Shown: positions 8,371-17,952 of the stretch, piece after piece | Layout of the letters: every line of letters starts with the position of its first letter | How positions within the stretch are numbered: the stretch's first letter is position 1 | Origin: Caballeronia sp. SBC1 | Lineage (GTDB): Bacteria > Pseudomonadota > Gammaproteobacteria > Burkholderiales > Burkholderiaceae | Reading direction: 5' to 3' | Length of the DNA: 64,000 bases | Assembly (NCBI RefSeq): GCF_011493005.1 | Contig: NZ_CP049156.1 | Span: 3,720,001 to 3,784,000 of the forward strand | The notes under the pieces: generated by a model | Told to the model about the DNA's origin: nothing | Seen by the model: the letters and a program-made list of their open reading frames with translations, nothing else | Databases searched by the model: none | Made by a program: the position numbers and the translations under genes

Positions 8371-9432
8371 TCAATGAATGTGGCGATGATGAATATCCGG
8401 GAAATGTCCATGGGTGTGCGTCATCGGCACGTGTCGATGCGGATGAGTGTGCGGCTCATCTCCATCCCACTTGAAATCGTGCGTGTGTTGATGATGCTCG
8501 TCATGGCGATGCCGGTGGTTGTGGTCCATCAACACGTGCGTATGGGCGTGCTCGTGGCGCTCACGAATATGCAGCCACACGCCGAGCACCATCAACGCGG
8601 CGGCCACCCAAAACAACGGCCCCGGCATATCCGGCCACAGGATCAGCGAAAGCGTCACGCCGAATAGCGGCGCGACTGAAAAGTACGCGCCGGTGCGTGC
8701 GGTCCCGAGGTTGCGCAACGCAACAACAAACAAAACCAGGCTAACGCCGTATCCAGCCAGGCCGGTGAACATGGCCGCCGCCGTCTTGACCAAACCCGGA
8801 AGATGAGCGCCGAGCGCAAGGGCAATGCAAAGATTCACCGATCCGGCGATCAGCCCCTTCAGGCAAGCGATGACCATGGCGTCATTCGTCGATACCTTGC
8901 GCGTCAGGTTGTTATCGATCGCCCAGCACACACAAGCGCCTGCGACCAGCAGCGCGCCAGCGGATACACCGGCCGCGCCCGGCTGCCACGAGAGCGCCAC
9001 GCCGCCAGCGACGATTGCGACCATGCCGAGAAAAATCTGCGTATCCACATTCTCACGGAACACGACCCACGCGATCACCGCCGTGAACACGCCTTCAAGA
9101 TTCAGCAATAGCGAACTCGTTGCGGCCGGCGTGGTGCTCAGGCCGAACATAAGCAGCACCGGGCCTGCGATACCGCCAGCGACAATTGCTCCAAGCAACC
9201 AGGGCACTTCAGCCAACTGAATCCGGCTTTCGTTAGCGCGCTCCTTTTTGGACCGCCTGACGCGCTGGAAGGCAATTGCAATTGCCAAACCAACACCGCT
9301 GCCTAAATAGAACCAGCCTGCGACCATGAACGGCGACATCGTGCCAAGAAGGGTCTTGGCAAGCGGGGTGGTCGCACCAAAAAGCGCGGCCGCGAGAAGC
9401 GCCGTGAACGCAGCGTTGTAGCGCACAGACAT
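8371..9432 (-). CDS. EamA/DMT-family transporter with His-rich tail
   Basis: 353 residues. Ten hydrophobic segments in two EamA repeats (about 5-145 and 150-290) mark a drug/metabolite transporter of the inner membrane. The substrate cannot be read from the sequence. The last 65 residues hold 23 histidines in HxH patterns (HEHAHTH, HRHRHDEHHQHTH, HTHPHRH). The tail should be cytoplasmic in the normal ten-helix topology and could bind Ni, Zn, Co or Cu. AGGAA precedes the ATG. It is a single gene between the small secreted protein and the copper operon, on the same strand, with a gap of about 250 bases before cusF. Confidence 0.8.
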   Translation of the reverse strand: MSVRYNAAFTALLAAALFGATTPLAKTLLGTMSPFMVAGWFYLGSGVGLAIAIAFQRVRRSKKERANESRIQLAEVPWLLGAIVAGGIAGPVLLMFGLSTTPAATSSLLLNLEGVFTAVIAWVVFRENVDTQIFLGMVAIVAGGVALSWQPGAAGVSAGALLVAGACVCWAIDNNLTRKVSTNDAMVIACLKGLIAGSVNLCIALALGAHLPGLVKTAAAMFTGLAGYGVSLVLFVVALRNLGTARTGAYFSVAPLFGVTLSLILWPDMPGPLFWVAAALMVLGVWLHIRERHEHAHTHVLMDHNHRHRHDEHHQHTHDFKWDGDEPHTHPHRHVPMTHTHGHFPDIHHRHIH

Positions 9433-9684
9433 GGGTGTTCCTGACTCGGGATTTAACTGCGATTCTAAAGAAGGTGATGGCGCTCTGTCCGCAACGCTCT
9501 CGCGCTAATGTCCTGGCGCCATGATCTTGCGCACGTGCAAAACCATCAGATCTTTATGTCACTTTGCCAGTTGTAATCGACAGGCCGCACTTAAGCAGCG
9601 CCGCCTGTCAACATCGGGACATGCAACCGCGCGCTTGCGGCCGGCCAGAACCGTTTGTGCGTGGCAACATCCTCAGCCCGAAGC

Positions 9685-10047
9685 TTATTGCTTTTGCATT
9701 GTCACGATAGTCATCGTGCCGCCCACGTTCTCAACGCGCACTTTCACTTTATCCCCTTCGTGAGCCTGCTTGAGCATCGCAGCGTCCCGGGCTTTGAACG
9801 CCATGGTCATCGGCGGCATACGGACGTTTTCCAGCGCACCGTGTTTGAGCGTCACCATGCCGGACGCCGGATCGACCTTCCTGATTTCCGCATCGGTCAA
9901 AGCGGATTTCGACGACCGCGCCGCCGAACTCATTGCGCCGGGATTCATCTTCATTCCGGCCATATCGTCGGCGACCGCTGACTGCTGAACAGAAAATACA
10001 GCGAACGCAGCACCCATTGCCAACGCGATGTAAGTCAGTTTGATCAT
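9685..10047 (-). CDS. cusF: Periplasmic Cu/Ag-binding protein CusF
   Basis: 120 residues with a signal peptide ending near AVADD, a Met-rich linker ([11 protein letters not shown]) and a CusF domain. CusF delivers Cu(I) or Ag(I) to the CusCBA pump. Ligand spacing matches E. coli CusF (H36, W44, M47, M49): here H69, M77, M80, M82. The tryptophan that caps the metal is therefore replaced by methionine. The ATG overlaps the cusA stop (ATGA), so it is translationally coupled and last in the operon. Confidence 0.9.
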   Translation of the reverse strand: MIKLTYIALAMGAAFAVFSVQQSAVADDMAGMKMNPGAMSSAARSSKSALTDAEIRKVDPASGMVTLKHGALENVRMPPMTMAFKARDAAMLKQAHEGDKVKVRVENVGGTMTIVTMQKQ

Positions 10048-13000
10048 TTCATTTCTCCAGTGTGAATAGAAGGTAAATGCGAAGGTAAATGCGAAGGCAC
10101 ATGCGTGCCGGTAGGACCATCGAATTCGCCACGCGCTTGCACTGCGCGCCGCACTTGGCGACGCTTAAGCAACAACCACGCAGCGGGAATAACGAACATG
10201 GACAACAGCGGCGCGGTGACCATGCCGCCGACCATCGGCGCCGCGATGCGTTGCATCACTTCCGACCCCGCGCCGTGGCCGAGCATGATCGGGATAAGAC
10301 CCGCGAGGACCACGGCAACGGTCATTGCTTTCGGCCGCACGCGCAGCACGGCGCCTTCGCGGATGGCGTCGAAGAGAAGCGCCTCCGTCAGTACAGCGCC
10401 GGCGCCGAGGCGATGCTCAAGCGCACGTTTCAGGTACAGCAACATCACCACGCCGAACTCCGCCGCCACGCCAGCAAGCGCAATAAAACCGACCGCGGTT
10501 GCCACCGATACCGCATGACCCAGCGCCCATATCAGCCAGAACCCGCCGACCAAGGCGAACGGAACCGTCGACATCAGCAGCAACGCATCAGCGGCCGAAT
10601 TGAAGGTCAGGAACAGCAGCACGAAGATGATCACGAGCGTGACCGGGATCACGGTACGAAGCGTCGCCGATGCGCGTTCCAGATACTCGAACTGACCCGA
10701 CCATGCAATGGAATAACCCGGTGGAAGAACCACGTTCTCCGCGACCGCCCGCTGCATCGCTGTCACTGCCGACTGCAGGTCCGTGTTGCGGATATCGACG
10801 TACACATAGCCCGCAAGCCGCGCGTTCTCGCTGCGAATCATCGGAGGGCCATCGGCAATCCTCAGGGTAGCGACATCGCCGAGCATGATCTGCGCGCCCC
10901 GCTCCGTGACAACCGGCAAGCGTCGAAGATTCTCGAGCGAGTCACGAACGTCGCGCGGATACCGAACGTTGATGGGAAAGCGTTGACGCCCATCGATGAC
11001 TTCGCCCACGTTCTCCCCGCCCACCGCCGATGAAACGACCGACTGGATATCCGCAATAGCGAGCCCGTACCTCGCAGCTTTAAAACGATCGATATCGACA
11101 TCGATATAACGCCCGCCGTTCAAGCGCTCCGCGAGCGCGGACGAGACCCCCGGGACCGTCTTGACCACGGCTTCCACTTGCGTTGCGATAGTGTCAATGA
11201 CGCCAAGATCACCGCCTGAAATCTTCACGCCCACCGGTGTCTTGATACCCGTCGACAACATGTCCAGACGATTGCGTATTGGTGGCACCCACACGTTCGA
11301 CAAGCCCGGCACCTTCACCGTCCGGTCCAGTTCATCGACCAGCTTTTCCGGCGTCATGCCGGGCCGCCACTGACTGCGCGGCTTGAACTGGATCGTGGTC
11401 TCGAACATTTCCAGTGGCGCGGGGTCGGTCGCCGTATCGGCTCTCCCGGATTTGCCGAATACAGTCGCGACTTCAGGCACCGTCTTAATGAGCCGGTCGG
11501 TCTGCTGCAATAGCTCAGCCGCCTTTTCTGCCGAGATACCGGGCAGCGCGGTCGGCATGTACAGAAGATCGCCTTCATCGAGCGGGGGCAGGAATTCGCC
11601 GCCTAGCCGCGATAACGGAATCAGCGTAAGCACAAGGGCAATGATCGCAATACCGATCGCAGCCCACGGCCGGCGCAACGTCGCTTCAAGCAGCGGGCGG
11701 TACAAACGGATCAGCACGCGGTTGATCGGATTGGCGTTCTCGTTCGGAATACGGCCCCTGATGAAATAGCCCATCAGCACCGGCACCAGCGTGACCGACA
11801 ACAGAGCAGCCGCAGCAATCGTGTAGCTCTTGGTGAACGCCAGCGGCGAGAACAACTTGCCCTCCTGGCCCTCAAGCGAGAACACCGGGATGAACGACAT
11901 CGTGATGATGAGGAGCGAAAAGAACAGCGCAGGCCCGACCTCCGCCGCCGATGTTGCTATGAGCTCCCATCGCTCGGATGCGGTGATCGGTTGATCCGGA
12001 TGCGCGTGGTCAAAAGCTTCCAGATGCTTGTGCGCGTTTTCGATCATCACGATGGCGGCGTCGATCATCGCACCGATCGCGATCGCAATGCCGCCGAGCG
12101 ACATGAGGTTCGCGTTGACACCCTGATAGCGCATCACGATAAACGCTGCGAGCACACCCAGCGGCAGCGACAAGATGGCGACAAAAGCGCTTCGCAGATG
12201 GAACAAAAACAGCGCACAGACCAAGCCGACGATGACAAACTCCTCGATCAGCTTGTCTCGCAGATTGCTGACAGCACGTTCGATCAGCTTGGATCTATCG
12301 TAGGTCGTGACGATCTCGACGCCGGGTGGCAGTGACTTCTTCAGCGTATTGAGTTTCGCTTTCACGGCCTCGATTGTCGTCAGTGCATTCTTGCCGGAGC
12401 GCATCACGATCACACCACCGGCGACCTCGCCTTCGCCGTTCAGCTCGGCAATGCCACGCCGCATCTCGGGACCGATCTGGATACGCGCAACGTCGCCGAG
12501 CAGCACGGGCGTCCCCGCTTCGTTGGTGCGCAAGACAACGCTGCGGAAGTCATCGAGTGACCGTAGATAACCTGACGAGCGCACCATGTAATCGGACTCC
12601 GCCAGCTCGACAACCGAGCCACCCGATTCCTGGTTCGCTTTCTTGAGCGCATCCGTCACTGTGGCCTGCGTGATGCCATAGGCGCGCAGCTTGTCCGGAT
12701 CGAGTACGACCTGATACTGCCGCACCATTCCGCCGATAGACGCTACCTCCGACACATCGGGAACGGCCTTCAGTTCGAACTTGAGAAACCAGTCGTTCAG
12801 CGCACGAAGCTGACCAAGATCGTGCTTGCCGGTGCGATCGACGAGCGCATATTCATAGACCCAGCCAACGCCGGTAGCGTCCGGTCCGAGTGAGACGCTC
12901 GCGCCCTGAGGGAGCCTGCTTTGCACCTGGTTCAGGTATTCGAGTACGCGTGAGCGTGCCCAGTATTGGTCGGTCTTGTCGTCGAAGAGGACGTAGACGA

Positions 13001-13274
13001 ATGCATCGCCGAACGAGGAGTAGGCGCGAATCGTCTTGGCGCCCGGCACGCCCAAAAGCGTTGTAGTCAGCGGATACGTCACCTGATCTTCAACGACCTG
13101 CGGCGCTTTGCCCGGATACGATGCCTTGATGATGACCTGCGTATCCGAGAGATCGGGAAGCGCATCGAGCGGCGTTTGCGTCAGCGAATAGATACCCCAG
13201 CCCGTGATCAGGAGGGTCGCAAGCAGGACCAGGAAACGGTTCTGGATAGACCAGCGAATGAGTCGCGCGATCAT
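10044..13274 (-). CDS. cusA: Cu(I)/Ag(I) efflux RND pump CusA
   Basis: 1076 residues, a full-length heavy-metal RND transporter: two sets of transmembrane helices and two large periplasmic loops. Counting residues, M573 (LYM-PTALPG), M623 (PLEM-FETT) and M672 (RLDM-LSTG) fall at exactly the numbers of the three-methionine Cu/Ag site of E. coli CusA, which argues for monovalent copper/silver and against Zn/Co/Ni. [19 protein letters not shown] is the conserved TM4 region with charged relay residues. The C-terminus ends in a short Thr/His/Pro repeat. The start overlaps the cusB stop by 4 bases. Confidence 0.95.
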   Translation of the reverse strand: MIARLIRWSIQNRFLVLLATLLITGWGIYSLTQTPLDALPDLSDTQVIIKASYPGKAPQVVEDQVTYPLTTTLLGVPGAKTIRAYSSFGDAFVYVLFDDKTDQYWARSRVLEYLNQVQSRLPQGASVSLGPDATGVGWVYEYALVDRTGKHDLGQLRALNDWFLKFELKAVPDVSEVASIGGMVRQYQVVLDPDKLRAYGITQATVTDALKKANQESGGSVVELAESDYMVRSSGYLRSLDDFRSVVLRTNEAGTPVLLGDVARIQIGPEMRRGIAELNGEGEVAGGVIVMRSGKNALTTIEAVKAKLNTLKKSLPPGVEIVTTYDRSKLIERAVSNLRDKLIEEFVIVGLVCALFLFHLRSAFVAILSLPLGVLAAFIVMRYQGVNANLMSLGGIAIAIGAMIDAAIVMIENAHKHLEAFDHAHPDQPITASERWELIATSAAEVGPALFFSLLIITMSFIPVFSLEGQEGKLFSPLAFTKSYTIAAAALLSVTLVPVLMGYFIRGRIPNENANPINRVLIRLYRPLLEATLRRPWAAIGIAIIALVLTLIPLSRLGGEFLPPLDEGDLLYMPTALPGISAEKAAELLQQTDRLIKTVPEVATVFGKSGRADTATDPAPLEMFETTIQFKPRSQWRPGMTPEKLVDELDRTVKVPGLSNVWVPPIRNRLDMLSTGIKTPVGVKISGGDLGVIDTIATQVEAVVKTVPGVSSALAERLNGGRYIDVDIDRFKAARYGLAIADIQSVVSSAVGGENVGEVIDGRQRFPINVRYPRDVRDSLENLRRLPVVTERGAQIMLGDVATLRIADGPPMIRSENARLAGYVYVDIRNTDLQSAVTAMQRAVAENVVLPPGYSIAWSGQFEYLERASATLRTVIPVTLVIIFVLLFLTFNSAADALLLMSTVPFALVGGFWLIWALGHAVSVATAVGFIALAGVAAEFGVVMLLYLKRALEHRLGAGAVLTEALLFDAIREGAVLRVRPKAMTVAVVLAGLIPIMLGHGAGSEVMQRIAAPMVGGMVTAPLLSMFVIPAAWLLLKRRQVRRAVQARGEFDGPTGTHVPSHLPSHLPSIHTGEMK

Positions 13275-14752
13275 TTGCCAGCCCCCATTGGTTCGACTTT
13301 CGTCAGTTCATATCCGTCGTCGGATTGCTTGAACGCGAAGTGCACCGTTTCGCCGGCTTTCACGTCAGGGAATGCGGTTGCGGACGGCTTGCCGAATGCC
13401 ATGGTCATCGCGCCCCAGCCCAATACCGGTACAGGCTGATGCGAGAGGGTGATGTCGTGGCTTGTGACGGCTTCGACCTTGCCCGTCGTTTCGTAGGTCT
13501 GAAGCGCGGCGACCGCATCGCTGGCCGGTCCTCCCTGAAGTCTTGGAAGAACGGACTTGAGACTCGCTTCAGAGTCGATCAGGAACTGACCCGAAGCCAC
13601 CACCTGCTCCCCTTCGCTCAGGCCGCTCAGCACTTCGGTATCGCTGCCTGAGTCGTTGCCGGTGATGACGGTGACCGGCTGAAGCCGACCATCGGCTTGC
13701 TTCACGATCACGATCGAGCGCTTGCCTGTCGCAATCACCGCCTCGGACGGCACGACCAGCCGGGACGCCGTCGTTGCCCCGCCAATACGCGCTCGCATGA
13801 GCATGCCGGGGGTGAGCGACAGATCCTTGTTATCGATGGCAAGGCGCGCTTGCAAGGTGCGGCTACCGGTACTGATCCCCGGCAGGACTTCGCGAATACG
13901 CCCGGTGAAATGCTGCGTGGTGTCTCCAGCAAACACGGCGTCGACACTCATGCCCGCTTTCACTTGCAACGCCAGCGCTTCGGGCACGTCGATCACAAGC
14001 CATAACGTGTTCAAGCCCGCGACCTTGGCAAGCGTCTGGCCGGGCGAGACCATCGCGCCATCGCGGACATTCAGTTCGGTGATCACGCCACTCGCTGGCG
14101 CCGATAACGTGACGTGCGTCTGTGCACGGCCAGTGCGATCGAGGCTGGCCACGATCGCATCCGGTATCGATAAAGCGCGCATGCGTTCGCGCGATGCCGC
14201 GAGCATGGCGTCGTCCATGCCGCTGCGCTTGAGCGCCAGGTATTCCTCCTGAGGCGCCAGCCAGTCCGGTACAAACAGCGACGCAATTGGAGCGCCTTTC
14301 ACCACACGTTGCATCGGCGCATTCGCATACAAGCGGTCGATGTAACCCGTCACGCGCGACTGGACCACATCGGCCAGCGACTCGTCGAACTGAGTTGTAC
14401 CAACGGCCTCGAAGCTTGCCGCTACATCCACGCGACGTGCAGTGGCATATCTAATGCCGAGGTTCTGCTGAAGACCCGGGTCGATCTTCACGCCACTCGA
14501 CGCACCTTCGTCCGCGAATACGGGCTCCAGTTGCATGTCCATGAAGGGCGACTTGCCGGGTTTATCGAAGTGCTGATTCGGCTTCATGGGATCGTGCCAA
14601 TAGAGCACTTTGCGGCCGGCCTCTTTTTCACTATTCGCCAATGCGGTCGTCGTCGCCGCGGTTGTATTGGCGTGCCATGTTCCAGCGACATAACCCAAAG
14701 CAAGCAACGCCACCGCCGCGATGACAGCGAGCGTCATAGGTTTCTTCTTCAT
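13271..14752 (-). CDS. cusB: RND membrane-fusion protein CusB with C-terminal CusF-like domain
   Basis: 493 residues. After an N-terminal membrane/signal helix comes the heavy-metal-binding segment WHDPMKP…[12 protein letters not shown], with the methionines used by E. coli CusB to receive copper. The adaptor body (barrel-sandwich hybrid and beta-barrel domains) covers about residues 110-400. The last 75 residues form a second CusF-like domain with H438, W446, M449 and M451, the complete CusF ligand set at canonical spacing. It links CusA to the outer-membrane channel. It starts 13 bases after the cusC stop. Confidence 0.93.
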   Translation of the reverse strand: MKKKPMTLAVIAAVALLALGYVAGTWHANTTAATTTALANSEKEAGRKVLYWHDPMKPNQHFDKPGKSPFMDMQLEPVFADEGASSGVKIDPGLQQNLGIRYATARRVDVAASFEAVGTTQFDESLADVVQSRVTGYIDRLYANAPMQRVVKGAPIASLFVPDWLAPQEEYLALKRSGMDDAMLAASRERMRALSIPDAIVASLDRTGRAQTHVTLSAPASGVITELNVRDGAMVSPGQTLAKVAGLNTLWLVIDVPEALALQVKAGMSVDAVFAGDTTQHFTGRIREVLPGISTGSRTLQARLAIDNKDLSLTPGMLMRARIGGATTASRLVVPSEAVIATGKRSIVIVKQADGRLQPVTVITGNDSGSDTEVLSGLSEGEQVVASGQFLIDSEASLKSVLPRLQGGPASDAVAALQTYETTGKVEAVTSHDITLSHQPVPVLGWGAMTMAFGKPSATAFPDVKAGETVHFAFKQSDDGYELTKVEPMGAGK

Positions 14753-14765
14753 CGTGTTCTCACTG

Positions 14766-16061
14766 TCAGTAGGTCATGGAAGGCGGCACGACCTGGTACT
14801 CGAGTTGAGCCCAGGTGAGCGATATGTCGCGTTGGAGATCGAGCACTTGCAAGCGCGCGTCGAGCACGGCGCGCCGGGCGGCGAAGGTATCGGCCAGCGA
14901 TCCGGTGCCGGCTCTATAAGCCGCTGTCGATAGTTGCAAGCGCTGGTCGGCTGCAGGCAGCAGGGATGCGTTCAGGTTGGCGATACGCTCGCGCCCGCTG
15001 GCGAGCGTGGCGGAGAGGTTGCGGATATCGGCATCGACTTGACGTTGCGCGTCTTCGTACATCAACCGCGCCTTGGTGCCCAACTCGGCTTTCTCAGCGG
15101 TATCGCGGTCTTGCCTATCCCTCCTGTTCAGCGGGATAGGAATGCTGACGCCAACCGACACCATGTTCGAGTACTGACCACCTCGTTGCTGGTACGCGAC
15201 TTCCCAAGTCCAGTTCGGGCTGCGGTTGCTTTGGGCGACTGCCGTGTCCGCGTCAGCGACCGCTATCTCCGACGACGCATTGATCAGCGCAGGCTCGACA
15301 CGCCGAAGCTCTTCGGGCGGCAGTGACGCAACCACCGACCGCGGCGCAGGCGGCTCGCCGGCGACATCGAGGACAGTTGCGGCCGTCCATCGCGACAAGC
15401 CGATGAGCGCCGTCTGAAGCGTTTGCTGCGCCTTGAGCAACTGGTCGCGCGTCTGCGCGAGCATGAGTTGCGCCTGGGTCACATCGGCGGCACTAGCTTT
15501 GGCTCCCCGATAAGACGCCTGCGTCGCCGACAGTTCATGCGCCATATGATCGGCGAGTTCCTGCTGCAACGAGAGCGCTTTCTTGGCGTATGCCGCGGTA
15601 AGCCATGCGGTTGCCGTTTGCTCGCGCACGTTGACTAGCTGAGCGAGATAACCCGCGCGTTCACGGTCAACTTCCTGATTAGCCAGCTCGGTGCGCAGGC
15701 GCCGCTTTTCCGGCGACACCCATTCCTGTTCGATGCCAATACGCCGCATCGTCATGAAATCCTGGCCAATGGTTCCCGCCTGCGAACCATTGACCGGCAG
15801 GTTGTCGACACCCGCCTTGAGCGTCGGATCGGGTAACTGGCCAGCTCGAACGACCGCCTGTGAACTTGCGCGAACGGACGATTGCGCTGCCTGCATAGAG
15901 GCGGAACGATCGGTCGCGGATTGCAGCGCGGCGTCCAACGTCAAAGCAGTTTCCTGCGCTTTAACCGCTACGCCGCCGCTAAGAATGAATATGAATAACG
16001 CTAGCGTGGACGCACGCGCGCATCCACGCCGGAACACCGGCGCGGTAATAGATGAATGCAT
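14766..16061 (-). CDS. cusC: TolC-family outer-membrane channel CusC
   Basis: 431 residues with a signal peptide (cleavage near VKAQE) and two TolC/OEP repeats of long helices, Ala/Gln/Arg-rich throughout. There is no lipobox cysteine at the cleavage site, unlike lipidated E. coli CusC. Gene order cusC-cusB-cusA-cusF on one strand, with overlaps further down, fixes its role as outer-membrane exit of the copper/silver pump. A 93-base gap separates it from the Cys/Met-rich gene upstream. Confidence 0.88.
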   Translation of the reverse strand: MHSSITAPVFRRGCARASTLALFIFILSGGVAVKAQETALTLDAALQSATDRSASMQAAQSSVRASSQAVVRAGQLPDPTLKAGVDNLPVNGSQAGTIGQDFMTMRRIGIEQEWVSPEKRRLRTELANQEVDRERAGYLAQLVNVREQTATAWLTAAYAKKALSLQQELADHMAHELSATQASYRGAKASAADVTQAQLMLAQTRDQLLKAQQTLQTALIGLSRWTAATVLDVAGEPPAPRSVVASLPPEELRRVEPALINASSEIAVADADTAVAQSNRSPNWTWEVAYQQRGGQYSNMVSVGVSIPIPLNRRDRQDRDTAEKAELGTKARLMYEDAQRQVDADIRNLSATLASGRERIANLNASLLPAADQRLQLSTAAYRAGTGSLADTFAARRAVLDARLQVLDLQRDISLTWAQLEYQVVPPSMTY

Positions 16062-16154
16062 TTCTCAACCCCAAACGGTCGAATCCCATAGGGAATCACG
16101 TCCTGGATGCAGGACGACCTCGCCGCTAAAGCGGCAAACTGGTGACTAAGGGAG

Positions 16155-16520
16155 TTAAAGCGCGCGAGGGGGTTTCCACAAGCCGTCAGGCTCGCGGACG
16201 AACAGCGACTGGGTATAGTGAAAGAACATCGGCCGATAAGCGGTGGCACTCCACGCAATGCCGGGAGCCGACGCCGGAATGCTCATGCAGCCCATCTGGC
16301 ACTGCACGGTCATCTTGCAGAGCGAGTCTTTTAACTTGCTGTCTTGACCAGCAGGCGTTGCCATCGATTCGCAGTCGGGCATGGCGGCGGACATCATGCT
16401 GCCCGAGTCCCGGGTCATGGACTGCATTGGACATTGTCCGGCCGAGCCGCTAGCTGCCAGCCCCGTTAAGGGCAGCACCGCGCAGAGCCACAAGACGAAC
16501 AAGGTACGCAGGATTTTCAC
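16155..16520 (-). CDS. Exported Cys/Met-rich protein at the head of the cus operon
   Basis: 121 residues. The signal peptide is about 22 residues (MKILRTLFVLWLCAVLPLTG). The mature part has CPMQSM, MMSAAMPDC, CKMTVQCQMGCMS: five cysteines and many methionines in about 65 residues, an arrangement suited to Cu(I)/Ag(I). It lies directly upstream of cusC on the same strand and is likely its first cistron. No named family was recognised; CopL-type or DUF2946-type small copper proteins are similar in character. The periplasmic metal-binding function is inferred from composition and position. Confidence 0.7.
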   Translation of the reverse strand: MKILRTLFVLWLCAVLPLTGLAASGSAGQCPMQSMTRDSGSMMSAAMPDCESMATPAGQDSKLKDSLCKMTVQCQMGCMSIPASAPGIAWSATAYRPMFFHYTQSLFVREPDGLWKPPRAL

Positions 16521-16617
16521 GACGGCAAGTATAGCTCAGCGCTTGATTTCAGATAAAGCCTTAAGTTAACGGGTGATTCTTGGCGTTAGGGAATCAACCG
16601 CGCTAAGCGCTAAGCCT

Positions 16618-17952
16618 TTAATAGCGATTCAGCGGCGGAAGCGGCGACTGCGCATTGCGTTTTTTACGAGCACGCTTGGCCGCCCTGCGCAGCGCGCCCT
16701 CTGCTTTATTCCAATCAAGCTTAGCGTCGGGACTATCCGCGTAATGTGTCGCGATTGTGTCCGCTAACTCCTTAAGTCCAGGGTCGGCGGAAAAATCGAG
16801 GTCATCTATTCGCGCGGGATGCTTGAAATCGGGGCTCTTGTCCATCCAGCGATACACCGCCGGAATAATACGCAGCAAAGGACCCTTGCTAGCAGCCGCA
16901 CGCAAAACCCGCCACGCAGGCGCTTCTCCTTCCGCATAACGATTCCGCGCAGTGACCAAAGCGTGCTTAGCCAGGTTGTATCGAGTAATCAGCCTGGGAT
17001 ATGCCCAAACCAGTGCGAGCACGAAGGCCAAAATCGCGGCAAAGATTAGCGCTCGCGACCGGTCGATAACAATGATCCGATGCGCACCGCCCTTGGACAA
17101 TGCATCTATAGGAATATCAAAGAGCGGCCTTTCGCTGGCAGCCGTCGCCGAAAAACTCACGGCCGGCAGCACGATTTTTTCTCGTCTTTGCGTGGTCGTG
17201 TTCCACCATTCAATGGTCACCGGCGGAAGTTTGAATCTGCCGCTGCGATTAGCAACGTAAGTCACCGTGTCCGTGCGTTGGCCCGCGACCAACCCTGCGC
17301 GGTCTTGCATGATGTTCTTTGTCCCAGACGGCTTCTGGTAGCGTTTGAGGCCGTCAACATCGCCGAAATTGACCGGGGGAATAAGCATGGACTCGGTTCC
17401 GGTCGCGTTCTGCGTAATGGTGCGAGTCAGCGCTCCGCCTACTTTAAGATCATCCGGCGAGGGTTCGATTGTTTGCGTGGCACTTAGTTTTTGCGTGGGA
17501 AAGAAAACGCTCATGCCTTCTGCGCCGGCTGGAACCGTGGCAACAAGTCTTAGCGCCGGTGTCGTTAGCTTAGCCGGTACGTTCGTGCCGCCTGGGTAAA
17601 CCGTGATTTGAAACGAAGGAATGTCGAATGCTCCGGCCGTTTGAGGGACAACTCTGTACGCCCTGCTCACGCCGTACCAGCTCACCCCGTTAATGACTTC
17701 ATGCAGATTTTCGGCTTGCTCGTCAGGCAGATTGACGATTGCATCCGGCACCGTAAATAGCGGCCAGTTCGGGGCTTCGGTGAACCAGGTTGTCGTCAGG
17801 CAATCCACGATGAGCTTGACTTCAGTTCCCGCCACAACCGTCCCGGATGGTTCGATATGCGCACGCACTAATAGCCGCGGCGCGCCTTGCGCCACGGCTG
17901 AGCCTGACGTAAGGAACATCAAGATCAAGAGAACTCGCAAGAACGCTTTCAT
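16618..17952 (-). CDS. BatD-family protein
   Basis: 444 residues. Signal peptide (about 22 residues), two or three beta-rich domains (residues 25-290), one transmembrane helix near 300-320 (IFAAILAFVLALVWAYP) and a basic cytoplasmic tail ending KRARKKRNAQ. BatD proteins accompany MoxR ATPases and VWA proteins; their precise role is unknown, though the Bat genes of Bacteroides were linked to oxygen tolerance. Its start overlaps the upstream VWA/TPR gene by 4 bases; it is last in the six-gene operon. Confidence 0.82.
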   Translation of the reverse strand: MKAFLRVLLILMFLTSGSAVAQGAPRLLVRAHIEPSGTVVAGTEVKLIVDCLTTTWFTEAPNWPLFTVPDAIVNLPDEQAENLHEVINGVSWYGVSRAYRVVPQTAGAFDIPSFQITVYPGGTNVPAKLTTPALRLVATVPAGAEGMSVFFPTQKLSATQTIEPSPDDLKVGGALTRTITQNATGTESMLIPPVNFGDVDGLKRYQKPSGTKNIMQDRAGLVAGQRTDTVTYVANRSGRFKLPPVTIEWWNTTTQRREKIVLPAVSFSATAASERPLFDIPIDALSKGGAHRIIVIDRSRALIFAAILAFVLALVWAYPRLITRYNLAKHALVTARNRYAEGEAPAWRVLRAAASKGPLLRIIPAVYRWMDKSPDFKHPARIDDLDFSADPGLKELADTIATHYADSPDAKLDWNKAEGALRRAAKRARKKRNAQSPLPPLNRY

